Of a stretch of 64,000 bases of DNA, positions 28,916 to 44,935 are shown one piece after another. Within the stretch, counting starts at the first letter, position 1; each line of letters starts with the position of its first letter. A program made the translations under genes and the position numbers. The notes beneath the pieces were generated by a model. That model had not been told where the DNA came from. It searched no databases and worked only from the letters and a program-made list of their open reading frames with translations. This stretch comes from Portunus trituberculatus (taxonomy: Eukaryota > Arthropoda > Malacostraca > Decapoda > Portunidae), in NCBI RefSeq assembly GCF_017591435.1, contig NC_059289.1, positions 14,304,426 to 14,368,425 of the forward strand, written 5' to 3'.

Positions 28916-28917
<2 letters not shown>
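27935..28917. other. Unique sequence without a recognised gene
   Basis: G-rich at 28020-28400 (GGCGG, GGAGG words), then mixed. The frame 28249-28482 has no known domain. Confidence 0.55.

Positions 28918-29011
<94 letters not shown>
28918..29011. repeat. (GA)n microsatellite
   Basis: A perfect GA run of about 46 units, followed by A-rich AAAAAG/AAAGAA DNA to about 29180. Confidence 0.98.
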
Positions 29012-29014
<3 letters not shown>

Positions 29015-29179
29015 GTTAAGGCTTAGAAAAATCATAAAAAGAGAAAAGAGAAAAGGAATACATAAAGAAAAAATAAGAAATAAAAAAAGAAAATATATAA
29101 GAGAAAAACAGTAAAAAAGTGAAAAAAAGAAAATAAAGAATTAGCGTGAGAAAGATTGCTTATGAAGAAAAAAACGGAG

Positions 29180-29182
<3 letters not shown>

Positions 29183-29223
<41 letters not shown>
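29183..29223. repeat. (GA)n microsatellite
   Basis: A perfect GA run of about 20 units. Confidence 0.97.
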
Positions 29224-29225
<2 letters not shown>

Positions 29226-29770
29226 AACCTGGAGAGGGTAATGTATTCAGAGGAGAGTAATCAGCGGGTAATTAGGGGTTAGTTGAATGTACTCTGAGGG
29301 AAATATTTAAGCATTCCGGGGAACTTGTGAGCAGCTTGAGGGTGCTCGCCCCACTAACTCAGCCGGCAGCCCGCCACACACACACGCCCTGTCGCACTAA
29401 TGCCCCGATATTAATACCCACCGCGGGCCATTATGGTAAGGAATAATTTTTTCCTAATTATGATATTCGTACGTGGAGAGTGAGTTAGTGTGTTAATGGG
29501 AGGAGCTGGCTTACCCTGAAGCGTTAGCATAATGGGAGTGTGTCATCAGCCTCCTCCTCCTCCTCCTCCTCCTCCTTTTACCCCTCTTCCTTCTCCTCCT
29601 CCTCTTCTTCCTTCTCCTCCACAGTGCCATCCCCTAAACTCCCCTTCCTCGCCTTCTACTACGCCTTCTTCCCTTCAGTCTAATTGTTTTAACTAATGCG
29701 TGTGTTTTAAGACTCCTTTGTGTTATTCAATGGGGGTTTCTATTCTCTTTTGTGTTATTTAGTTTTATTG

Positions 29771-29771
<1 letters not shown>
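29224..29771. other. Unique sequence with short CCT array
   Basis: A compact AT/GC-mixed stretch at 29340-29500 with TAAT words, then CCT units at 29551-29576. No gene recognised. Confidence 0.55.

Positions 29772-29806
<35 letters not shown>
29772..29806. repeat. (GT)n microsatellite
   Basis: A perfect GT run of about 17 units. Confidence 0.97.
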
Positions 29807-29809
<3 letters not shown>

Positions 29810-29853
29810 TATGTCTTTCTGTCTGTCTTATCTTGTTTCTAATTACTTTCGTT

Positions 29854-29970
<117 letters not shown>

Positions 29971-30119
29971 CACACACTGAACGAGTAATGAGTGGTGTGA
30001 CGTGGAGGAAAAAGGGTGACGGCATGACAGGTGTGTTTCGTGCGGCTAATTTCAGGTGACGGTGGTCCTTGCGCCCTACCTTCCCACCCTCCACTCCTAC
30101 TTCCTCGTCTGTAAGCTGG

Positions 30120-30343
<224 letters not shown>

Positions 30344-30377
30344 TCATTTAAAGTTATATCATATTTCTATTATCTTT

Positions 30378-30379
<2 letters not shown>

Positions 30380-30419
<40 letters not shown>

Positions 30420-30445
30420 ATTTGTTTGTGTTTGTGTGTGTGTGT
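30380..30445. repeat. (GT)n microsatellite, decayed on the right
   Basis: A pure GT run to 30417, then TTTATTTGTTTGTGTTTGTG and more GT to 30445. Confidence 0.96.
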
Positions 30446-32707
<2,262 letters not shown>

Positions 32708-33094
32708 CAACTTCGCATCGCCTTTCAAAACGCGCACCAATTTCCGGTCACGTTAATTAACTTAAAAAAAGGCATTGTCAGACACGGGGAAGCGAAAAGA
32801 CCTCCAGAACGGAACTGGAGCGGGGAATGGGCGAGGACAGAGAGACGTGGGCGGCGGACGGGCATGGGTGGTGAGGCAGGAGGGTGAAATTTGGTGGGGG
32901 ATGTGATGGGGTTTGTAGTTGGGGGGAGGGTGCGTCTGGTCCATGGCGTGCGGTGTCTTTTGGGGGACATGCAGCTGATTGGGAAATATTCGGCCCCCAC
33001 TCACCAGCACAATTAGTGAATAAATGAACTCTTTTCACAAGGTAGTATGGCGTGTTGCATAATGAATGGTAATGACACGTATTGAGCGATGAGG

Positions 33095-33098
<4 letters not shown>

Positions 33099-33146
<48 letters not shown>
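33099..33146. repeat. (GA)n microsatellite
   Basis: A perfect GA run of about 24 units, lying directly upstream of a TATA-like word and an initiator-like word. Confidence 0.98.
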
Positions 33147-33147
<1 letters not shown>

Positions 33148-33164
33148 CAGAGGGAGAGATAGCG

Positions 33165-33201
33165 TATATAAGGAGGAATAGGGTAGAATTGAAAGCTCAG
33201 T
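33165..33201 (+). promoter_or_regulatory. Possible core promoter (TATA + initiator)
   Basis: TATATAAG at 33165-33172 is followed by TCAGT at 33197-33201, the arthropod initiator motif; its A would be +1. Counting from TATAAG the distance is 32 bases, close to the usual spacing. The GA array just upstream could bind a GAGA-type factor. The frame downstream (33218-33436) is Thr/His-rich and unconvincing, so this may be a chance match. Confidence 0.25.
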
Positions 33202-35933
33202 GACAATAACAGTGTGAATGATGAACGCCACCATTACCATAACACATCACCGCCGCACCATCACCACTGTCACTACCACCACTGCCATCATCACACACGC
33301 CCCACCACTGACTCATCGCCAAATGAATAATAAAGACGATGATAAATTCCCTATGAAAAAAATATCGCACATAAAACAATGCCGTGCAAGCTTTTCTCCT
33401 ATCCTGGTATCAGATCCCATCAAGGCGAGTGGTTAGTCCTGATACAAAAGAATCCTCACTTGTTCCTCCGTTTGAGTGAGTCCTTGAGTATGTCCCTTTC
33501 TTCCCCCATTCTTTGCTTCGCACCTGCCTCGGGTCTTGCCAAGGTTTCCTGCCTTCCATCTGTGCCCCGTCCTTACTATTACTCGGCTGTACAAGGTCAC
33601 TATGAACCTTTAGCTGCGTATTGTAGGTGTCACGCTAACAATGAGTATCTCTTCTTGAGTTCTACCTGCCTGGCTGTCTGTCTGTCCTCCCAGCTCGCCG
33701 CACCGTCCCAGGGCCGCGTCTATCTGCGGTGGACGCCCTGCATTGTCTCGGGCATCGCTGGGACGGGAGCGCCCCGCCTCGCAGCGTTCATTGTCGATAG
33801 AGGAAGGCTTGTTAAAGGGTTGATTTAAGGGTAATTGTCACTGGGTTGAGCTTCCTGCCGGCGGGGACATCCGGTGCAGAGGCCGGTATAGCGGGGGTCC
33901 GGCCTCCCTCTAGGTGGAGTCTAATTCCTGATCAATTGCTGGGCTCCTGACCCCGCTACTGTGGCACACACGCCTTATGATACCTGTTGTTGCTGTGGTA
34001 CTCGTGTGGAATATAAATGCTTGCTAGTTTAGCTCTTGAAGGGATGTTATTGGTAAGTAAAGTATGGTGCAGCTCAGCCTGTAGGAGCTGCTTGGAATGC
34101 TATTGCTGCCTGACAAGAGTAAGACACAAGACGCCATGAAAACCGAAAGAGAACTGGTGATACGTGTCACCTTGCGGGCGGCAGGAGGCTGCCGGTGACT
34201 GGTCGGCCAGGAACGTATGCGTGTCCGGGTGGTGGTGCTGAAGTACTGTGCCCCGCGTTAGTAAAACTCGAGGGCTGGGGCTGCCGTGAGTGTTTCTGAC
34301 TACCGAGGTGGCTCGTATTCCTCCCAGCCTCCCTGCTGCAGGAGGAGGTAGGCCACCAAAAAAGCTCTGGAGTCCTTTGGGAGCGCCAGGCTCAGGCTGG
34401 AGCCGCCCCATAAAAGCATTGTATTATGAAACCATCGCCTATTTCGCCCACCAGAAAACCACCCTTTCAAATGGCTTAAGGAGTCCCGTCGCTACGTATC
34501 CTCGAATTGTTTATTTTCAATTTAGCGGCCATTTATATGGAATCCAGCACTTGGGCCGACCAATCAATGGGCTCGACAAAGAGCCAACTATTTACCAAGG
34601 CTCAGAAATGAAATTGAAAATTCCCCGCCGCTTTATTTGAATTGAGTATTGATTCCTTTTACTTTAGAAAGCTGGCTCTGAGAGACAACTCCGAGGCAGC
34701 AAGGCGTTCATATCGCCACCCTTTACTGCCTGTGTGTCTGCCGTCGCCAGGCGGCAGACACAGCTGTTATGCTGCTGAAGTTGAAACTGGACATGGTATG
34801 GTGAATTTGATAGATGCATCAGCTTAAGTGTTGATGTTTAACTGACAGCTGCATATAGTTCATTAAGGCAGGCAGTGTATCTCCCATTCATTGCATGTAC
34901 TGCACTTTGACGCGTCAAAAGAGGCGTATTGTTATTGTACATCTTCGATTTCATCTGTGTTTGATGCAGCACCTCTGGCCGCGCCGCGTCCCTCACAGCT
35001 CCTCCATGGACACCTGTCGACGATTAAATAGTTTCCCGCCGCGGCGTGAGAATCCACTCCATCTAATTCCGGAGCGCGGAGGCAAGAGACGGAAGACAGG
35101 CGGCAGGAGGTGGCAGGCGGCAGGCGGCTCCTCACCGCGCTGAGACGCGCCGCACGCCACCGCTGAGGCTCACACACCACACGAGAAATGTTGCCGACGC
35201 TCCTGAAATATAATTGCGTCGATAAAGTGCGACGTTAACATGGAGAAAAACGATGCTATTGAACTTGCATTGTGTGTACGAGATTCTGGTGCAATGCCTT
35301 CTATTGTTATGGCGCTGAAATATCCAAACAGTATTAGCATATCTGGTGCTGGCGTTTCCATTGTCGGCGGTAGTGATGGCGCAGACTCACATTCCCGGAT
35401 AGATCATACGTTCCGAGGCCCGTCTGAGGGGATGCGGGGCCCTTCCCTGGTGTTCTATGGCCCTCGCTCAAGCCCTTTTTTTCTGATTAGTGGACATTTC
35501 GACGCCTGCTCGTCTTTCGGTTAGAACATTGCGGCAGGTGATCAGCGTGGGTAAACGGATATATCAAGCGATTCCATCTTGTCTTGAGATTTTATCGCGT
35601 GGTAAACTTATCGAAGCTCTTTTCTGATCTTGAGGAAGCTTGGTGCGTGTAGGAACCCGTGGGTGTAAAGGTGTTTACTCGATGCGTCTTGTCTGGCCAG
35701 GTGAGGTACAGGTAGGGAGGCTTGGGGGGAGTGGGGTGTGGGGAGAGCTGATGGGGTTCACATCGTTCATGCTTCGAGGTGGTGGGTTGAGATACATTAC
35801 TTAAAGTGGATAGGTTCTTGCCGCTCACTGTTTTTTTTTTTTTCTTTTCCTTTTCTATTATTTTTGACAAAGCACATACAAACTACATGATTAAAAGTAT
35901 ATTTATTTTAAGGGGAAAAAATCCAAGCATTCT

Positions 35934-35938
<5 letters not shown>
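33202..35938. other. Unique sequence without a recognised gene
   Basis: No recognised feature over 2.7 kb. It includes CAC/ATC-type units (33225-33310), a GC-rich stretch (34960-35180) and a compact mixed AT/GC stretch (34400-34650) that could be regulatory. The frames 33379-33828, 34290-34640 and 35240-35524 are not low-complexity but match no domain I know. Confidence 0.55.

Positions 35939-35971
<33 letters not shown>
35939..35971. repeat. (CA)n flanking SINE on its 5' side
   Basis: A CA run of about 16 units abutting the SINE head without spacer. Confidence 0.97.
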
Positions 35972-35975
<4 letters not shown>

Positions 35976-36043
35976 GGTAGCTTAGTGGTTAAAGCGCTGG
36001 CTTCACAAGCCAGAGGACCGGGGTTCGATTCCCCGGCCGGGTG
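35972..36043 (+). tRNA. tRNA-Val(CAC)-like SINE head, probable pseudogene
   Basis: The anticodon arm CTGGC-TTCACAA-GCCAG gives anticodon CAC (36004-36006), and the T arm CGGGG-TTCGATT-CCCCG is intact. The acceptor ends can pair (ACCCGGT with GCCGGGT), but one base is missing between acceptor and D stem. The sequence runs on into the SINE body, so it is most likely a SINE promoter and not a working tRNA gene. Confidence 0.7.
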
Positions 36044-36260
36044 GAGATATTTGTGTGTGTCTCCTTTCACGTGTAGCCCCTGTTCACCTAGCAGTGAGTA
36101 GGTACGGGATGTAAATCGAGGAGTTGTGACCTTGTTGTCCCGGTGTGTGGTGTGTGCCTGGTCTCAGGCCTATCTGAAGATCGGAAATAATGAGCTCTGA
36201 GCTCGTTCCGTAGGGTAACGTCTGGCTGTCTCGCCAGAGACTGCAGCAGATCAAACAGTG

Positions 36261-36311
<51 letters not shown>
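35972..36311 (+). mobile_element. tRNA-Val-derived SINE, full length
   Basis: A tRNA-like head (35972-36043) is followed by a body of about 220 bases that is not tRNA-related, ending TCAAACAGTGAA and a (CA)n tail (36261-36311). The RNA polymerase III promoter is visible: A box TAGCTTAGTGG at 35978-35988 and B box GGTTCGATTCC at 36022-36032. The same body occurs at 44375-44655 and, truncated, at 44707-44866. It is non-coding and would depend on a LINE for movement. The minus-strand frames 36084-36311 and 36088-36390 are artefacts of this element. Confidence 0.9.
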
Positions 36312-36313
<2 letters not shown>

Positions 36314-36845
36314 ATACTTTCCTCTGCCGCCGCCTGCAGTTTCTTGTACTTTACTGTCCTTTTTACCTTCCTTATCTCCTTAGTGTACACGACTCGAGTT
36401 ATTCCTTAGCCCTTGATAACACTCGAGGCGGGGGATGGGAGGGAGCGGGAGACGGGGAGGTAAGAGGGGGGCTATTGTGGCGGCTGCACACACTGATACT
36501 GTCCCTGGGTGCTGAAGGGTCGTGTACTGGAGCCGCCTGTGTGTTGGTGAGATGTGCTAATGAGGTGAGGGAGGCGTCTGTGTCTGCGTCAGGGAGAGGA
36601 AGAGAGAGGGAGTGGCACCAGGACAAAGACGGATGGAGACGAGGGAGGGTAGATATCCCCGCCATGAATATAATATGACGAATAAAGGAGGGACGAGAAA
36701 CCTGTCATGCCTCTTGTAAATTGTTCTGCGTACTTCTCTGGTGGAATACATAATTCACGGAACGGGAAGTGTATTGCAGCACGTGATGAAAAAATATATT
36801 ATCATGAAGTCTCGGCAGATAATTGTGCTCGTATAAGTACAGCCG
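36312..36845. other. Unique sequence without a recognised gene
   Basis: GC-rich and purine-biased at 36420-36660. The frame 36707-36907 is not low-complexity but matches no known domain and overlaps the tandem family that follows. Confidence 0.55.
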
Positions 36846-37130
36846 GAGACAGTGATGTGCCGCTTATGGGTGTGTGTGACGCGTGGGACATAAGATTCAA
36901 CATATGAGAACAACGCTACAACACGGAAGAGACAGAAGAGGGAGACAGTGATACAAAAGAATGGTTATCGTGAGGCATCGTTAATGGGTTTGTGGCGCTT
37001 AGAACACAAATCACAACACACAAGGACAACGCTGGAACACTAAGGAAAAAGAAGCACTACGGTAGAAAGAGACGTGATAATAAAAGAAGTGAAGTGTTAT
37101 TTATGTATGTTAGAGAATAGAACAAAGGAA

Positions 37131-37187
37131 AAGAAGAAGAAGAAGAAGAAGAAGAAGAAGAAGAAGAAGAAGAAGAAGAAGAAGAAT
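37131..37187. repeat. (GAA)n trinucleotide array
   Basis: About 18 perfect GAA units; purine-only on the plus strand. Confidence 0.97.
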
Positions 37188-37290
37188 AAAATGAAGAAAA
37201 GCAAGATGAACAAGAACAACAACACAAAATATTCAAAAGAAATATAAGAAGACATTATTACACTAGAAGAGCTACTACGATACGTCATTA

Positions 37291-37291
<1 letters not shown>

Positions 37292-37372
<81 letters not shown>

Positions 37373-37378
37373 ATGTAT
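37292..37378. repeat. (GT)n followed by (GTAT)n
   Basis: A GT run to 37356 turns into six GTAT units. The array starts from CATTAATGTGTG, which resembles the TTAATGGGTTTGTG part of the surrounding tandem unit. Confidence 0.97.
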
Positions 37379-37940
37379 TTATAAATGTATGCATGTATGT
37401 AGCTCACAAAACCCCGAAAAACACAAAAAACAACATAAGAACACTAAAGAGAAGAATTACAAGGCACAACACTACAAAAAAACAATTACCATGGCGCAGG
37501 TGAGTCAGGTCAGCTGTGAAGGGTTGTAATGGCAAGGAAACACAGGTAGGGGCAGGTACACAGGTGTCTTCGTGACGCTCCTGACGGACAGCCCTTCACA
37601 AACGGCTGTCATGCAGATCTGGGATGGGATGTGTGGCCGGCTGTGCGTGAGGCGAAGGACGATCCCTGCATGAGAGTTGTGGCATTAAGTGACACGGAAA
37701 AGGCTTAATGTGGAGAGAGGGACACAAGCTGACATCACAACAAGAGGGGAGAGTTCTGGTAATCCTTATATCTATTTACTTCTTTTTTTTCTCTCATAAA
37801 TGTGCGCCTTTTGGGAGTTTTGTATTTCGCTTTGTTTTGTTTTTTCATTTAGAACGCGTGTCACTTTTTTTCTTTCAATCTTTATATGGTTTTATGTTTT
37901 TTTTTGTTCTGATTCTTTTATTAGATTTAGAGGGAATTGC

Positions 37941-37941
<1 letters not shown>

Positions 37942-37986
<45 letters not shown>

Positions 37987-38004
37987 GATGGCATGGGTCA
38001 GGAG

Positions 38005-38064
<60 letters not shown>
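37942..38064. repeat. (GT)n and (GA)n pair
   Basis: GT units 37942-37983 and GA units 38008-38064, separated by 24 unique bases. The stretch 37491-37941 before it is T-rich on the right and shows no gene. Confidence 0.97.
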
Positions 38065-38069
<5 letters not shown>

Positions 38070-38124
38070 AGTTGCAAGATTTATTCATATATTAATCAGA
38101 CTTCCATGGGCTTCCTCGGCGGCG

Positions 38125-38156
38125 TGGGTGGGCAGTGGGCGGGGGGCGGGGAGGGC
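38125..38156 (+). other. G-quadruplex candidate
   Basis: At least five G runs of three or more within 32 bases (GGGTGGG, GGGCGGGGGGCGGGG, GGG) with loops of one to four bases. Confidence 0.7.
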
Positions 38157-38273
38157 ACGCCTGGTCAGGGTCGAAGGTGTCAACATTGGGGCGGTGGCGT
38201 CGTCTGAATGTAAATTTTTACCTGTCTGAGGCGCGGGGTGGTGCGGAGGCAGGATATTCCAACGTTTTCCAAG

Positions 38274-38275
<2 letters not shown>

Positions 38276-38364
<89 letters not shown>
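38276..38364. repeat. (CT)n microsatellite
   Basis: A perfect CT run of about 44 units. Confidence 0.98.
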
Positions 38365-38367
<3 letters not shown>

Positions 38368-38506
38368 CAGACACTCTCCCTACAAACACCCCTCTTCACA
38401 CTGTAACTTCCCTTCACTCCTTATCACTCGTAGTTCATAGTTCATACTCCATTACTTTCCCGTCTCACCGTCACTGTACTTTATCATTCTCACTGTATTA
38501 TTCTCA

Positions 38507-38683
<177 letters not shown>

Positions 38684-38880
38684 GTACTGAATCTCTTCTT
38701 ATGTTCTTGCCCTCTTCTTATCAAATCTTTGTAATAATTGTCCTTCTTTCTATCGTTACTGTCTTTTTTTTTTTTTCTTTCACAATGCAGCTCACCCTAA
38801 TATTTCTTTTGCTTTTCATTCTTACTTTTTTTTTTTTTATCAAGAGTCTTTTTCCAACTCTCATCTACTCTCCACCTGTT

Positions 38881-39044
38881 CTATCCACCAATTGCACTTC
38901 CTGAAACCACTCACGTCTCCTTTAGCCTCTACATAACTGCAGCTTCGCACTTTACAGCTTTCCTATCCATCAATTGCACTTCCTGATACCACTCGTGTCT
39001 CATTTAGCCTCTACATAGCCACAGTTTCACACTTCACATCTCCT
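38881..39044. repeat. 82-bp tandem duplication
   Basis: 38881-38962 and 38963-39044 align along their length. Both share CTATCCA-CAATTGCACTTCCTGA, ACCACTC-GTCTC, TTTAGCCTCTACATA and the following GC-T-CACTT-ACA. Perhaps 12 differences are visible. A CTTATCCACACC at 39061 may start a third, decayed copy. Confidence 0.9.
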
Positions 39045-39096
39045 CTACCTAGCCTTAGCTCTTATCCACACCAGTAACAACACTCCCTACTCACTA

Positions 39097-39099
<3 letters not shown>

Positions 39100-39145
<46 letters not shown>
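39100..39145. repeat. (GT)n microsatellite
   Basis: A perfect GT run of about 22 units. Confidence 0.98.
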
Positions 39146-39146
<1 letters not shown>

Positions 39147-39220
39147 AAGTGTGAAGTACAATGCAGACTGAACGAAACAAAGATCTTTCCGAAGGTTGAA
39201 AAAGAAAGAATGGGTGCACT

Positions 39221-39223
39221 ACA

Positions 39224-39304
<81 letters not shown>
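39221..39304. repeat. Compound (AC)n(AG)n array
   Basis: Ten AC units change directly into 32 AG units. Confidence 0.98.
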
Positions 39305-39309
<5 letters not shown>

Positions 39310-39396
39310 TGGTATACAGATGGGTTGGATTAAACACAAGGACACGCATGGGTAGAAAAATAAACAAGAGGAGAGTGTGATAGGAAGGGCGTGTAG

Positions 39397-39400
<4 letters not shown>

Positions 39401-39460
<60 letters not shown>
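39401..39460. repeat. (GA)n microsatellite
   Basis: A perfect GA run of about 30 units. Confidence 0.98.
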
Positions 39461-39463
<3 letters not shown>

Positions 39464-40436
39464 GGGGCTGGGAGAGGAGCATGGGGTGAGGGAGAGAGGA
39501 GAGGGCACGGCGTCCCAGGAGTGAGGATCAGACAATGGCAGGTGCCGTGACCCTGGCGCCCCGGACACAGGTCATTACACACTCACCTCTATTTCCTCAC
39601 CTGCCGACCCCCCTCCCCGTCCCTCCATCACTGGCGGGGCACATGCACACGCCGGCGGCAGGAGAGCACAAGCAGAACACAAACACACGCGTAAACAAAG
39701 GCTGTGGAGATAAGCGGAGTTTCAGAGACTCAGAATAACTTTGAAATTCCTGTGTGTAGGAAAGGTGGTGGTTTCTTGGAACTTTGAGGGGATTTAACCG
39801 AGGAACTATAGCAGAACATAAGGTAGGTGTGGGATAATTGAGGCTAATACACGCAGCAGGGAGATGTGAGGTAACATAAGAAAGATTGTAGATTGCTGAG
39901 AGTGGAATGTAACAAGCAGAAAATGTAGTACAGTATGATAAGTATTAATTATTGAACTTCTTAAGCGGTTCAACATGAAGATTATAACAGGGTTTCAGAA
40001 AAATTGTGCATTGCTAAAACTGCAAAAAGATTGAACCTGAATACCATACTTTATGAAAAATGTAACAAAATATGAGGCATGAATTCTTGTAAATGTGAAG
40101 GTATTTAATATGTAAACTAAATGAAAAACCTGTAATGAATAACGGAAGTAACGTATTAAGTTCGTTATAAAATGTACCAAAGTTTCGTTAAGATTTAGTA
40201 TTACGTTTACTTTGAGGAAGAGAAAGAAGCTTGATATGAAATGAAGGTATGTATCATCATGTTCCTGGAATCTTCAAAACACACGACTTGAGGTTAGTTT
40301 CATTATTAACGAGGTCTAATCCCTTCATAATACAATGCTAATCTCTTATTTATCTCTCGCCCTCTGTGTGCCTTCCTTTTGAGTGTCTTGTCCTTCAACA
40401 CTGAATATAGGTCATAAGTTTCTTCCAAAAGCTTGA
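39461..40436. other. Unique sequence, AT-rich on the right
   Basis: Nothing recognised. ATTGTAGATTGCT (39885) and ATTGTGCATTGCT (40002) hint at a very decayed ~117-base duplication, too weak to call. Confidence 0.55.

Positions 40437-41596
<1,160 letters not shown>

Positions 41597-41663
<67 letters not shown>
41597..41663. repeat. (GT)n microsatellite
   Basis: A perfect GT run of about 33 units, ending in GTAATTTAATTAATC. Confidence 0.98.
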
Positions 41664-41666
<3 letters not shown>

Positions 41667-43419
41667 TTAATTAATCTTTATTTCTTTATTAACAAACAGT
41701 GAAAGCTTGAATAAGCCATGTCCTTACTTCTCAAGAATGGTAAAGGGAGGAGTGATGGCGAGGGAGGAGGACGAGGAGAAGCACCATTGCTGAGCTCTCC
41801 CCCTCTCTCCTCTCACTCTCCCCTCACTTTCGGCCTCTCATTCATCATGTTTATCACCCTCGCGCTCTCATTAATTTACGGATATATTCTCTTCAGTCAT
41901 GTTCGTAATTCTAGATGGATTTTGTTTTGCTGGAGAAGATTAAACTTGCATTTCCATTGGGGACTTTGATGGATGGACGTGATTCTCAAGCTAAAAATTG
42001 GTTATGTCGTGCTCAGTTAGGAAGGCGACCCGTTATTAATGATGTTGTGATTGGTTATTGATTCGGGAGAACATTAGCCTTTTGTGCCGCGCTAGTGCAC
42101 TTGGACTCAATTGTAATGTAGCGCAGCATTACTCCGCCCATTCATCAGCGTCGTGTTGCTTTAGTTTTATGACTTGGATTATTATTCTTCGTTCTCTTTC
42201 TCGGTACCACTCGGACGATCTTTATATCATTCTATTTACACCCCGTGCTCCCTTTCCCAGCTTTCTCGTTTCTATTTCTCCTCCTCCTCCTCCTCTGCTC
42301 GCCCCGCCTCCTGTTCACCGTCTTTTCTATCACGCCCCCAAATCCTCCTCTTCGCTGGGTTCATTGCCTGGGGTCCCTCTCCCGCCTGCCCAAAGCCTGA
42401 GGTCCTGCCGAGGCTGAGCGGGAGGTATCTTGATACGGTGGATGTAGTTACCTGAGAGAGGATTGTTGGGGCCGTAGTGTCAGTTCTGTTTCACCTTCTA
42501 GAGAAAATACTCAGCCAGACAATAACCCCTTGTTCCTTTTTGTCGTCTTTATCAGTGAATCTTTGTCTCCTGCGCCTGGCGGCACCGTGCTGATGGTCGC
42601 AGTGGTGTCACCTCCTTGGGGTAAACGCCTGCCCTCTCTCGCCCCTCCGCCTCCCTGATGTACCCTCGTGCCCTCCAGATAACGCACGCTAGTTAGGTCC
42701 TCTGTGGCGTTGGGGTTTTGTGCCACTGGTGAGGATTTATGACACTTTAATTAGCAAATCAGAGCAAGTCTTGGTGGCCTCCTCTGGCGAAACTTGGCAG
42801 CGCTGTAAGGAAGGAGTGGATGCCATTGTATGGAAATGTGCAGTCCGACTGTCATTTGTCTCGTCCGCTGGCAGGGAGGATCTGATAATCGTGGTGGTGC
42901 TCCGCATGCTGGTTTAGGAGGTTATTGGCACCGAGCGTCGCCTCGTTGGCTATTCTCACTCTGCAGGTTCTCATTAGATTGCTTTAAGAGTAATTGCAGA
43001 CAGTGGCCAGCTCACTCCCTCCAAGATTTATGTTGTTTACGAGGAAGTGGAGCTCTAATGCACGATAACTGAGTGGTGGCATTAAATGATTATGGAGCCA
43101 CTCCGTCGTTCAAATGATTGCTTCCATTGACACACGACGCTCCAGGAGTCGTTCATTAGTACAATTACTGGTTGTTAATTCTCCGGGAGCAAGGTGCTGT
43201 GCCGGGTGAGCCGTGAACACCCAATAATTTAATGGTAGCGACAGTAACTTCCTCCTGTGCTGGGCGAGCCGTGTTTATGTGGTGTGGAGAAGGGGCGTCT
43301 CGCGGGGAGCAGGCGGTGGTGGTGGCAGTCCTCAGGCACACTGGGGTAACTATCTCCACTGCTCCTGGGCGGAACATCACGCCCCTGAGACACATACAGA
43401 AGCTCTCCCTAACCCCACC

Positions 43420-43421
<2 letters not shown>
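41664..43421. other. Unique sequence without a recognised gene
   Basis: Mixed DNA; short CTCCTCCTC units at 42278-42297. The frames 42058-42417, 42174-42455 and 43232-43531 have no known domain. Confidence 0.6.

Positions 43422-43455
<34 letters not shown>
43422..43455. repeat. (AC)n microsatellite
   Basis: A perfect AC run of about 17 units. Confidence 0.97.
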
Positions 43456-44706
<1,251 letters not shown>

Positions 44707-44709
<3 letters not shown>

Positions 44710-44872
44710 ACGGGATGTAAATCGAGGAGTTGTGACCTTGTTGTCCCGGTGTATGGTGTGTGCCTGGTCTCAGGCCTATCCGAAGATCGGAAATAATGAG
44801 CTCTGAGCTCGTTCCGTAGGGTAACGTCTGGCTGTCTCGTCATAGACTGCAGCAGATCAAACAGTGTAAAAA

Positions 44873-44934
<62 letters not shown>
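44707..44934 (+). mobile_element. 5'-truncated copy of the same SINE
   Basis: Begins inside the body at GGTACGGGATGTAAATCGAG, the equivalent of about 44504 in the copy before it, and lacks the tRNA head. It runs to ACAGTGT at 44866, then an A run (44868-44876) and (CA)n to 44934. It retains the block missing from its neighbour, so it is not a simple recent tandem copy. Truncation at the 5' end fits target-primed reverse transcription. Confidence 0.88.

Positions 44935-44935
<1 letters not shown>

Larger units (their letters stand above)
36846..37490. repeat. Decayed tandem family, ~100-125-bp unit, with embedded arrays
   Basis: GAGACAGTGAT starts near 36846 and 36942, and GAGACGTGAT near 37066. 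Each of the first two is followed by TTA(A)TGGGT-TGTG, then ACAT/ACACAA, then GAACAACGCT-ACAAC or GGACAACGCTGGAACAC. Related words continue past 37290 (CACAAAA, ACAACATAAGAACACTAAAGAGA). Inside lie a GAA array and a TG array, listed separately. Confidence 0.65.

Noticed and set aside
33379..33828. A 149-residue plus frame
   Set aside because: No domain, and the start lies in ordinary unique DNA without promoter or splice signals.
35240..35524. A 94-residue plus frame of normal composition with a fair start context
   Set aside because: No domain recognised, no splice or promoter support; a chance frame cannot be excluded.
36084..36390. Minus-strand frames with the same peptide as 44574-45092
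   Set aside because: The shared peptide is the SINE body translated backwards, not a gene family.
39885..40050. Possible ~117-base decayed duplication (ATTGTAGATTGCT and ATTGTGCATTGCT)
   Set aside because: Only one pair of words matches well; the rest does not align convincingly by eye.
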